64,000 nucleotides of DNA from an uncultured Thermomicrobia bacterium (GTDB lineage: Bacteria; Chloroflexota; Chloroflexia; Thermomicrobiales; JALYUS01): contig CALBSO010000095.1 in NCBI GenBank assembly GCA_937968015.1, positions 1-64,000 of the forward strand, in the 5' to 3' direction. The position numbers and the translations under genes are program-made. Below, one piece after another: positions 43,916 to 50,520 of this stretch. Position 1 is the first letter of the stretch; each line of letters starts with the position of its first letter. A model generated the notes under the pieces. That model saw nothing but the letters and a program-made list of their open reading frames with translations. It did not search any database and was not told the origin of the DNA.

Positions 43916-44956
43916 TCAACGCGTTTGCGATGCCGAGATAACAGTGCGGAGGGCATTGAGCGCGCGGAGGTAGTCGTCGCTTGGGGCGACGGGGTTCGCA
44001 GGGAGCGGGAAGCCGATGCAGTCCACCAACCCGGCATACCGCTCCGCGATGCCGGGGACGACCTCAGCGTAGGTGTCGGAGACGCAGAACTCGTCCAGCA
44101 CATCATCAGGGACGACGGTGGCGAGGTCGCTCCAGCGCTGCTGCGCGATCAGGCGACGCAGGTCACCGTTCATCGCTTCCCAGCCATGGTGTTCAAGGAC
44201 GGGGAGATAGGTGCGGGTCGAGGCATAGAAGGCGATCCGGTAGCGCGCCTGCTCCCGCGCGGCGTGGACGTCTTCTTCCGTCGCGCCAGTGGCGATGAAG
44301 CCGCCGCCGATCATCTCGAAGGTTTCCAATGACCGCCCTGACTTCTTCGCGCCGATTTCGACATTCGGCCAGATGACCTCACGCGTGTACGCGGGCGTCG
44401 AGAACGGGTGGATACGCAGGCCGTCGCAGAGTTCTCCGGCGAGTTGGATGTTATAGGAGTTCACTGCGGCAATCTGGATGCCGGGTGGCGGCACGTCGAG
44501 CGATGCGGGGCTGAACTCCGGCGTCATCAGGTCCATCGCGTAGAACTCGCCCTTGAAGTTGAGCGGCGTCTTGTGCTGCCACGTCTCCCAGATCGCCCGA
44601 AGACCGAGGATATAGTCACGCAGGCGTGGGCCGGGAGAGCCCCAGACCGTGCTGAACCGTCGTTCGATGTGCCCCTTGACTTGTGTGCCAAGCCCGAGGA
44701 CGAACCGCCCGTTCGACATCTCCTGCAGATTCCACGCCGTGTAGGCGTTCGCCATCGGGCTGCGCGGGAAGGCGATGGCGACCGATGTGACGAGGCGGGC
44801 GCGCTCGGTTGATGTGCTGGCAAGCGTGAGGGGCAGGAAAGGATCGCGCCGCAGTTCCGGCTGGGCGATGCTATCGAAGCCGAGGGCCTCAATGGTGCGT
44901 GCGTACGCCGGAATCTCCAACCACGGGATGTCGGGCAGGCTCGCTTCAAGTCGCAT
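43916..44956 (-). CDS. LLM-class (probable F420-dependent) oxidoreductase
   Basis: 346 residues. Luciferase-like TIM barrel: LEIPAYARTIEALGFDSIAQPE, SPMANAYTAWNLQEMSNGRFVLGLGTQ, quoted in part (NGRFVLGLGTQ), and WGSPGPRLRDYI. Close to the F420-dependent group found beside lipid and steroid catabolism genes. Site GGAGGATGATGAAGCC. Convergent with the thiolase operon. Substrate unknown. Confidence 0.88.
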   Translation of the reverse strand: MRLEASLPDIPWLEIPAYARTIEALGFDSIAQPELRRDPFLPLTLASTSTERARLVTSVAIAFPRSPMANAYTAWNLQEMSNGRFVLGLGTQVKGHIERRFSTVWGSPGPRLRDYILGLRAIWETWQHKTPLNFKGEFYAMDLMTPEFSPASLDVPPPGIQIAAVNSYNIQLAGELCDGLRIHPFSTPAYTREVIWPNVEIGAKKSGRSLETFEMIGGGFIATGATEEDVHAAREQARYRIAFYASTRTYLPVLEHHGWEAMNGDLRRLIAQQRWSDLATVVPDDVLDEFCVSDTYAEVVPGIAERYAGLVDCIGFPLPANPVAPSDDYLRALNALRTVISASQTR

Positions 44957-45205
44957 GGCTTCATCATCCTCCGCGAAGTGTCATGGCGCGTCACGCGCAA
45001 CCGGGTCGCCGGGCCGGGAGCGCAAGGATACTTCGTCGGCGATGATCTGGCTATGGAGAATGGCCGGCGGCGTGGCGTGACGACGTTGTAACGGAGGGCA
45101 TCGTTCCCTGACACTGCCGCGTCATGATCGCCCCGCATGATCGCATCGAAGCGGCCCCACATGCGGGTCGGGCAGCGATGCGTCATTAGCGGGGATCGAG
45201 GAACA
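44957..45205. other. Intergenic region, no clear feature
   Basis: About 250 bp upstream of the LLM gene. I see no RNA gene, repeat or convincing promoter box; possible short ORFs here look like shadows. Confidence 0.3.
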
Positions 45206-45478
45206 ATGAGCGATGAGCACAGCAACCGCCGTCCAGAGCAGACGGAAATGAGTACGGGCGGTGAAGCGGACGAGAAGCGCTGGCGGTACCGGCTCACCGT
45301 TCATCGTATCGCTCATGCCCGCCTGCGGGACGAACTGGTGATCGGCCTGAGCGGCAGCTTGGCGACATGGGTCGCACTACGGGAGACGACCGCGCACTGC
45401 GCGCTCTCGCCGACTGAATCGGCATGTCTGCTTGCCAGCCTCCAGTCAGCCACCGGACAGACCGCTCCACGTCCATGA
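45206..45478 (+). CDS. Hypothetical small protein, uncertain
   Basis: 90 residues from an ATG at 45206 preceded by GAGGAACA. Acidic and polar N-terminus (SDEHSNRRPEQTE), then RWRYRLTVHRIAHARLRDELVIGL and a possible helical C-terminus. Codon usage and a ribosome site support it weakly; overlapping minus-strand frames are also open. No family recognised. Confidence 0.35.
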   Translation: MSDEHSNRRPEQTEMSTGGEADEKRWRYRLTVHRIAHARLRDELVIGLSGSLATWVALRETTAHCALSPTESACLLASLQSATGQTAPRP

Positions 45479-45595
45479 GTGCCTGCTCCGCCGTCGCCAT
45501 CAGATGGATATGACATTCGTGTCACTGCCCGGCCTCAGCAGCATGACTTGGCGGGCAGGCAACGTCTCTGCGGATTTTTCTTGCAATAGAAGGGA

Positions 45596-45640
45596 TGGAG
45601 CCCTGAATCGGACTTGAACCGATGACCTCATTCTTACCAA
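45596..45640 (-). pseudogene. tRNA-Thr(GGU) 3' fragment, possible attachment site
   Basis: Read on the minus strand, 45640-45596 gives an anticodon loop TTGGTAA (GGT), the 3' anticodon strand, AGGTC, a complete T arm (ATCGG, loop TTCAAGT, CCGAT), acceptor strand TCAGGGC, U73 and an encoded CCA. The expected 5' acceptor GCCCTGA, a proper D arm and a paired 5' anticodon strand are missing upstream (the sequence there reads ACAGCGTTTAGAGCGGGATAT). Such 45-nt 3' ends are typical of integrase attachment sites, so this may mark the left end of an inserted element. Confidence 0.75.
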
Positions 45641-45666
45641 ATATCCCGCTCTAAACGCTGTAGCGG

Positions 45667-45906
45667 TCATGCCAGTTTCCCCTGTACACCAAAGGAATTA
45701 TCGGATTTGCGTTCGAGCGTTTTCTGTTCAGTTATCGTGTCGTAAAATGCCTCTATGTTCTCGATGATTCTGTGCATTCCTACGTATGGAACCTGCCTCC
45801 ATGCTCCACTATCGATCAAGAGATGTTCTGACCCTTCACCGATCGGGGGATTGGTGGTGGGGCAGTTTGGGCTATAGCGCTCCATCAAGACAGAAAAAAT
45901 CGTCAA
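45667..45906 (-). CDS. Hypothetical small protein, uncertain
   Basis: 79 residues from a TTG at 45906 (72 from an internal ATG at 45885). Contains PIGEGSEHLLIDSGAWRQV and RIIENIEAFYDTITEQKTL. Lower GC than the surrounding chromosome, consistent with acquired DNA next to the tRNA fragment. AAGGAG lies 15 nt upstream of the TTG. No family recognised; could be a remnant of a larger gene. Confidence 0.4.
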   Translation of the reverse strand: MTIFSVLMERYSPNCPTTNPPIGEGSEHLLIDSGAWRQVPYVGMHRIIENIEAFYDTITEQKTLERKSDNSFGVQGKLA

Positions 45907-46034
45907 ACTGATCCACTGCTCTCCTTACAACGGGAAGCATTGCCTTCCCCTTGCATCCGGTAAACTACTGGTAATCGGACACCGACCACCATATTTCTGC
46001 GACACCAAAGGGGCGGGGAAGGAAAAAGAGGACG

Positions 46035-47018
46035 ATGGGAAGGATTGAAGAGACTCGCCGGGTTTCCCGTCTGCTTGATATGGCGTGGCGCATCGCCGCC
46101 GCTCCCCGCCAGTGGACGCGGCGACGACTGGCTGAACAGTACGAGGTGAGCGAGCGCCAGATCACGAATGACCTCACACTGATGCGGCAGGGCCTTCATT
46201 GGCAGGTGACAACTTGCCACACCGGCTATTATTTCGATCCCATCCCCGCCATCCCCGGTGTGCAATTCACCTTACCCGAGGCACTCGCCCTTCTCCTCGC
46301 CATGCGTGCAAGCATGGCACTCCCCGGCATCGCCTCGGTCGAACTGACGTCAGCAATTCTCCGTCTTGCGTCGCTTGTGCCGCCGCAAATCCAGGCGCTT
46401 GTCACGCTTCCGGACTCGCCACCATCACCACGGGAACACACCCTTCGTACACTGCAACTCGCTCTCGGTCAGCGCCGCCGTGTCCATCTGACCTATCAGG
46501 CCGCGTCGCATGGCGCTGAGATCACCGAGCGTGATTTCGACCCGTACGCGATCTTTCCCTATGGCCGCTCGTGGCATGTGATCGGCTACTGCCATCTGCG
46601 TCGCGCCATCCGCGATTTCAAGGCGGATCGCATCGCCGCCGTCGCCCCACGCACGAGCCTCTACGAGATTCCGTCCGATTTCACGGTCGCCGATTTCCTT
46701 AATGAAGGGTGGGGGTTGATGCGCGATACCGGTGAACCCGCCGAGGAGGTGGTATTGCGCTTTTCCGCACTCGCCGGCCGCTGGGTGCGGGAGGAGCGCT
46801 GGCACACGACGCAGGAGATCACCGACGAAGCAGACGGCCGGGTGTGCTTCCGCGTCCATGTGCCGGTCACGCCGGAATTCCGCCATTGGGTTTTCCATTA
46901 CGGCAGCGAAGTCGAAGTCCTCGCCCCTCTGTCCCTCCGCGACTGGATGAGGGCAGAGGCTGAAGTCGTCGCAATGCAATATCGGCGTACGATTGGAGGG
47001 AACAGTAATGGGGTGTAG
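46035..47018 (+). CDS. WYL-domain transcriptional regulator
   Basis: 327 residues. N-terminal helix-turn-helix (about 20-60: WTRRRLAEQYEVSERQITNDL) of the DeoR/HTH_11 type, a central helical part, and a WYL domain at about 140-230 with RRVHLTYQAASHG and FPYGRSWHVIGYCHLR. WYL regulators bind small ligands or nucleic acid ends and are often found beside CRISPR-cas and other defence genes. The gene lies upstream of the CreTA candidate and cas operon in the same direction, so it likely controls one or both. Confidence 0.88.
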   Translation: MGRIEETRRVSRLLDMAWRIAAAPRQWTRRRLAEQYEVSERQITNDLTLMRQGLHWQVTTCHTGYYFDPIPAIPGVQFTLPEALALLLAMRASMALPGIASVELTSAILRLASLVPPQIQALVTLPDSPPSPREHTLRTLQLALGQRRRVHLTYQAASHGAEITERDFDPYAIFPYGRSWHVIGYCHLRRAIRDFKADRIAAVAPRTSLYEIPSDFTVADFLNEGWGLMRDTGEPAEEVVLRFSALAGRWVREERWHTTQEITDEADGRVCFRVHVPVTPEFRHWVFHYGSEVEVLAPLSLRDWMRAEAEVVAMQYRRTIGGNSNGV

Positions 47019-47070
47019 ACGTGCCCAAGCGAAAGACGATTTCGGACTAACGGTGTCGCTCATTGCTCCG

Positions 47071-47079
47071 TGGTATTAT
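47071..47079 (+). promoter_or_regulatory. Extended -10 promoter for creA candidate
   Basis: TGGTATTAT is an extended -10 element (TG-N-TATTAT) 48 bp after the WYL stop; the -35 region is weak, as is usual for extended -10 promoters. Predicted RNA start near 47086, about 50 nt upstream of the pseudo-repeat. Confidence 0.55.
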
Positions 47080-47134
47080 CCTCTCAGACGGGCGGAAAGG
47101 GGTCGCCAGAATCTGCGGCAAAATCCTGTGCGCG

Positions 47135-47163
47135 AACTTCTCTACATTTGTAGAGGTGAACCG
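47135..47163 (+). repeat. First pseudo-repeat with covarying stem
   Basis: 29 nt aligned without gaps to the array repeat. Stem pairs 7-20, 9-18, 10-17 and 12-15 are changed C-G or G-C to T-A or A-T on both sides, while the handle at positions 22-29 is unchanged. Covariation in both halves points to selection for RNA structure and Cas6e recognition of the handle rather than a random match. Confidence 0.85.
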
Positions 47164-47205
47164 TCTCTTGCGATCGCGCGCGTAGCGTCCTCGCGTATGC
47201 GGGGG

Positions 47206-47262
47206 AACAGGCAAAGCCGCCTCGTGCCCGAAACCTGGTACGAGGCGGCTTTGCCTGTTTTG
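47206..47262 (+). terminator. Rho-independent terminator of creA candidate
   Basis: AACAGGCAAAGCCGCCTCGT (47206-47225) pairs perfectly over 20 bp with the strand at 47240-47259, followed by a short U run (TTTT). The strongest terminator in the window. It isolates the creA transcript from the downstream promoter. Confidence 0.9.
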
Positions 47263-47285
47263 TCAAATGCGTACCGATAAATCTT

Positions 47286-47302
47286 GCGATCGCGAGAGAC
47301 TT
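47286..47302 (-). promoter_or_regulatory. CreA/Cascade target site with AAG PAM
   Basis: Read on the minus strand: AAG (47302-47300) followed by TCTCTCGCGATCGC (47299-47286). The pseudo-spacer begins TCTCTTGCGATCGC, so 13 of 14 bases agree. The mismatch is at position 6, the base that type I-E guides flip out of the target duplex. Positions 15-20 mostly mismatch, as expected for binding without cleavage. The site ends 10 bp upstream of a -35 box. Eight of the matching bases are the palindrome GCGATCGC, but the TCTCT part and the PAM are independent. Confidence 0.75.
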
Positions 47303-47312
47303 TGCAAAAACA

Positions 47313-47341
47313 TTGACAAGGAAAACTCGGCACGTTAGAGT
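47313..47341 (+). promoter_or_regulatory. Near-consensus promoter for creT candidate
   Basis: TTGACA (perfect -35) at 47313-47318, 17-bp spacer, TAGAGT at 47336-47341. Predicted RNA start near 47348, exactly at the base of the 5' hairpin of the RNA. The Cascade target with its PAM ends 10 bp upstream of the -35 box, so bound Cascade should hinder RNA polymerase. Confidence 0.8.
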
Positions 47342-47347
47342 GGTAGC

Positions 47348-47413
47348 GTGTCCACCGATATACCGGTCCGATCCCGCCTGCCAGCATGGAGGGCCAGTAT
47401 ATCGGGAGGACAC
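47348..47413 (+). ncRNA. 5' hairpin of creT candidate RNA
   Basis: GTGTCC (47348-47353) pairs with GGACAC (47408-47413), CCGATATA with TATATCGG (47398-47405), and further inner pairs CGG/CC-G and CC/GG extend the stem around a GC-rich loop. The stem starts at the predicted first transcribed base, which would protect the RNA's 5' end. A 19-codon mini-ORF (ATG 47386, with AGG and AGA Arg codons) crosses the hairpin end but lacks a ribosome site. Confidence 0.7.
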
Positions 47414-47424
47414 TGAGAAACGTT

Positions 47425-47516
47425 GACCGGGTGCCTGACCGGTAAGGGTAGACCCTGCCAAGGTCACGGCGTACTGGCTGTATCAGTACGAGCGGGTTCG
47501 ATTCCCGCCCCGGTCT
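47425..47516 (+). tRNA. tRNA-like RNA, Gly(GCC) anticodon, long variable arm
   Basis: 92 nt. Acceptor GACCGGG (47425-47431) pairs perfectly with CCCGGTC (47509-47515); U73 follows; CCA is not encoded. D arm CCT/AGG with GG at 47441-47442; anticodon arm GACC-CTGCCAA-GGTC (anticodon GCC at 47457-47459, U33 present); T arm GCGGG-TTCGATT-CCCGC. Between anticodon and T arms stands a 7-bp variable stem CGTACTG/CAGTACG with a 7-nt loop. Bacterial tRNA-Gly has a 4-5-nt variable loop, so this is a class-II-like shape on a Gly anticodon. U73 and the CTGCCAA loop are Gly-like, the variable arm Ser/Leu-like. It is 83 bp from cas3 and under the creT promoter; it may be the toxin moiety. Confidence 0.7.
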
Positions 47517-47622
47517 CTCTAGTATAGGAGAGCGCCGATTTGATGTCAAAGATAAATGGGGAATTTCCGTCGAAAAGTGTCGAAGGCTTCTCACGAGGAT
47601 GCACAACGAAGGAGGGTGTTGG

Positions 47623-50520
47623 ATGCCACGTTTGTCGTTTTCGTCTCTAGTCCTGTGGGCGAAATCGCGTACTGGAGAGCAAGGCCCTCCATTCCACCCG
47701 TTACTCTTTCACCTGCTCGATGTTGCGGCGGTGACCCAAGCGATCTGGGATCGCGTGCTTTCACTGGCGGCGAAGCGGGCGATTGCGGCGGAACTCGGTC
47801 TCGGCACGAATGTCGCGGCAGCGCGATGGTGGGTCATCTTCCTCGCCGGGGCGCACGACATCGGCAAGGCATCACCCGCCTTCCAGTACATGAAGAACCA
47901 TGCCACAGACGAAGCGCAAAAGGCGTTGCACGAGCAACTCGGTGCCGCCAACCTTCCGAACACCCTGAAGCCGAATCAGACGCGGCACGGACCAATCAGC
48001 ACACTTATCCTCCAAGATGTCCTCGCAACGGCGGACTACGGCTGGTCCGCGCGGGATGCGGAGAACATCGCCACCGCGATTGGCGGACATCACGGCATCT
48101 TTCCTTCCAGCAGCCTACTTGGAGAACAAGATACCAAATATGGACGCGGCGAAAAGGGTGCGTGGGACACCGTTCAGCGCGAATTGCTTGCGATGCTCGC
48201 CGATCTGCTCGGTGGGGTACCGGAGCGGGTTCCGCAGGGCGTGACCACTGCGGCGGCGATGACCATTGCGGGTCTCGTCTCGGTGGCGGACTGGATCGGC
48301 TCGGACGATGCCCGTTTCGCCTACGCGGAGCGCGGGGCGGACGGGCTACCAATCCTCTCGCCAGAGGCATACCGCGACCACGCGCGTCAGTGCGCGGCAA
48401 CGGCAATGAGCGATCTGCGCTGGCAATTGCCTACGGAATCGGGTGAAGCAAAACGCGAATTCCGGGCGATCTTTACGTTCGAGCAAAACCCGACGCAGCA
48501 GGCGGCGATTAACCGGGCGGCGGACATGCACGCGCCGGGGCTGACGATCATCGAGTCGCCGATGGGCGAGGGCAAGACCGAGGCAGCGCTCTATCTTATG
48601 GAACACGCGGCGCGTGTCCTCGGTGCGACGGGGTGCTACGTCGCGCTGCCCACGCAGGCGACGAGCAATCAGATGTTCGCGCGCGTGGTGGCATACTTGC
48701 AGACGCGCTTCCCCGCCTCCGCCGATATGGTGAATGTGCAACTGCTCCACGGGCATGCCGATCTTTCCGCTCTGTTCACCTTGCTCCGCAAAGCGGCGGA
48801 AACCGGCACGACCACGAATGATGTCAACCCCACCGATGTTGATGGCGATGCGCATGCGAGCGTCGTCGCGGCGGAATGGTTCACCTACCGCAAGCGCGGT
48901 CTGCTCGCGCCCTTCGGCGTCGGCACCGTGGATCAGGCGCTGCTCGCGGTCTTGCAGACGCGCCACGTCTTCGTGCGGCTCTTCGGCCTCGCGCACAAGT
49001 GCGTCATCATTGATGAAGTTCATGCGTATGATACGTATATGACGACGTTGCTCAGCCGCCTGCTGATGTGGCTCGGCGCGCTCGGCTGCCCCGTCATCCT
49101 CCTCTCCGCCACTCTCCCGAACGGCCGTCGCGAGGACTTGTTGCGCGCGTACGCCGAGGGAACGGGCCATGCGCTCTCCGAATCCGCGCCGCTTCCTACC
49201 GCTCCGTACCCTCGCCTCTCGTGGGTAGAGGATGGTGTGCCCGGCGCGATGCCGATTGCCGGTGTGTCCCCACGCTCGACGAAGCGCGTGCACATCGTGT
49301 GGGTGGACGGCACTGTTCCGGAAGGCGAGGAAACGGACTTCCCGCTCGGTGAATTACTGCGGAAGAAACTAGCGCACGGCGGCTGCGTGGCGGTGATCTG
49401 CAACACGGTCGCGCGGGCGCAGGCCGTCTATCGCGCCCTGCGACGGTATTTCCCCGACGACGAACTCGCCTGCGATGCGGATGGGAACGCGATTGACGGT
49501 CATCCCGTACTTGATCTCCTGCATTCCCGCTATCGTTTCATCGAGCGGCAGCAGCGGGAGCAGCGCACACTGCTGCGCTTCGGTAAGCCGGGGGACACAA
49601 TCGAGGTGGAGCAAGGCGGAGTGACGACGCAAAAGACCGTCAATCGCCCCAAGACTGCCGTGCTCGTCGCGACCCAGATCATCGAGCAGAGCCTCGATCT
49701 CGACTTCGATCTTATGGTGACGGACCTCGCCCCGGCAGACCTCGTCCTCCAGCGCCTCGGTCGCCTCTACCGCCACGACCGCCCCGACCGCCCAACCGGG
49801 GACGATTGCACCCTCTACCTCTGTCGCCCTGTCTCGGTCAGCCCGGAGGGCGTGCCGACCTTCGAGCGGTACTTTGATTTGGTCTATGACGCGCATGTCC
49901 TCCTGCGCTCGTGGCTCACCCTCCATGACCGCACGGGGCTGTTCATTCCTGGCGACGTCGAGGAGATCATCGAGAATGTGTACGGTGCGCAAGATTGCCC
50001 GACGATCTACCCGGACACGCTACGGGCGACGTGGCAGGAGACACGCGCTGAGAAGGAGAAGGGTGACGCGGGCGAAGCGGACGAGGCGCGGGATCGCCAT
50101 CTAAAACGCCCCGACTTCAGCGGCGAACTGTGGCAGATCGTCCCCGCTCTCGGGATGGAGGAGGACGCGCCCGAACTCCACAAACAATTCCAAGCCCTCA
50201 CACGATTGTCGGACGAGAGTGTGTCCGTTGTGCTGTTATACCCTCACGAGTGTGACGCGCTCCTCGACGGCAAACCGCCATCCTCGAAGCGCGTCCGGGA
50301 GATATTGCGGCGATCGTTGACGGTCAGCACACGCCGTGCGGTCGCAATCATTCGAGAGGAGGGAGAGAAGCCGACCGCATGGAAGAAGGCTCGGTTCCTA
50401 CGGCATCACTACTGTGTGCGTCTCGAAGCCGATGGCACGTACGGGAGGGGGAAGAACCGATTGCGCTACGACAGGACCGAGGGTTTGACCGTGATACAGG
50501 GGAACGAGGTGATGCCCTGA
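47623..50520 (+). CDS. cas3: Cas3 helicase-nuclease, type I-E
   Basis: 965 residues from the ATG at 47623 with AGGAGGG. HD nuclease domain in the N-terminal 250 residues with FHLLDVAAV and AGAHDIGK. Superfamily-2 helicase: Walker A MGEGKTE at about 315, DEVH at about 464, LLSATLP and QRLGRLYRH at about 710. It degrades DNA marked by Cascade. First gene of a tightly packed cas operon; its stop overlaps the cas8e start (ATGA). 82-106 bp downstream of the tRNA-like gene. Confidence 0.96.
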   Translation: MPRLSFSSLVLWAKSRTGEQGPPFHPLLFHLLDVAAVTQAIWDRVLSLAAKRAIAAELGLGTNVAAARWWVIFLAGAHDIGKASPAFQYMKNHATDEAQKALHEQLGAANLPNTLKPNQTRHGPISTLILQDVLATADYGWSARDAENIATAIGGHHGIFPSSSLLGEQDTKYGRGEKGAWDTVQRELLAMLADLLGGVPERVPQGVTTAAAMTIAGLVSVADWIGSDDARFAYAERGADGLPILSPEAYRDHARQCAATAMSDLRWQLPTESGEAKREFRAIFTFEQNPTQQAAINRAADMHAPGLTIIESPMGEGKTEAALYLMEHAARVLGATGCYVALPTQATSNQMFARVVAYLQTRFPASADMVNVQLLHGHADLSALFTLLRKAAETGTTTNDVNPTDVDGDAHASVVAAEWFTYRKRGLLAPFGVGTVDQALLAVLQTRHVFVRLFGLAHKCVIIDEVHAYDTYMTTLLSRLLMWLGALGCPVILLSATLPNGRREDLLRAYAEGTGHALSESAPLPTAPYPRLSWVEDGVPGAMPIAGVSPRSTKRVHIVWVDGTVPEGEETDFPLGELLRKKLAHGGCVAVICNTVARAQAVYRALRRYFPDDELACDADGNAIDGHPVLDLLHSRYRFIERQQREQRTLLRFGKPGDTIEVEQGGVTTQKTVNRPKTAVLVATQIIEQSLDLDFDLMVTDLAPADLVLQRLGRLYRHDRPDRPTGDDCTLYLCRPVSVSPEGVPTFERYFDLVYDAHVLLRSWLTLHDRTGLFIPGDVEEIIENVYGAQDCPTIYPDTLRATWQETRAEKEKGDAGEADEARDRHLKRPDFSGELWQIVPALGMEEDAPELHKQFQALTRLSDESVSVVLLYPHECDALLDGKPPSSKRVREILRRSLTVSTRRAVAIIREEGEKPTAWKKARFLRHHYCVRLEADGTYGRGKNRLRYDRTEGLTVIQGNEVMP

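Larger units (their letters stand above)
47086..47262 (+). ncRNA. creA: crRNA-like antitoxin RNA (creA candidate)
   Basis: A mini-CRISPR of two unequal pseudo-repeats. The first, 47135-47163, has the same 29-nt geometry as the array repeat: a 7-bp stem CTCTACA/TGTAGAG with 2-nt loop, followed by the identical 8-nt handle GTGAACCG. Four of seven stem pairs differ from the array repeat (CCCCGCG/CGCGGGG) by compensatory changes. A 20-nt pseudo-spacer follows (47164-47183). The second pseudo-repeat (47184-47210) matches the array repeat at 22 of 27 aligned positions with two bases missing, and merges into a strong terminator. Cas6e could process this RNA and Cascade could load it. It would repress the promoter at 47313-47341 through a matched target. 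Confidence 0.8.

Noticed and set aside
45596..45690. Intact functional tRNA-Thr gene
   Set aside because: The 5' acceptor, D arm and 5' anticodon strand do not pair with the well-preserved 3' part.
47386..47445. 19-codon mini-ORF as a toxin peptide
   Set aside because: No ribosome site and it lies within a stable stem; kept only as a side possibility in the creT finding.
47425..47516. Reading the tRNA-like RNA as tRNA-Thr (anticodon TGT in the second loop) or as the 3' end of a tmRNA
   Set aside because: The TGT loop has C33 and leaves the GACC-CTGCCAA-GGTC arm unexplained; tmRNA would end in an encoded CCA and have a much longer body with a tag frame.
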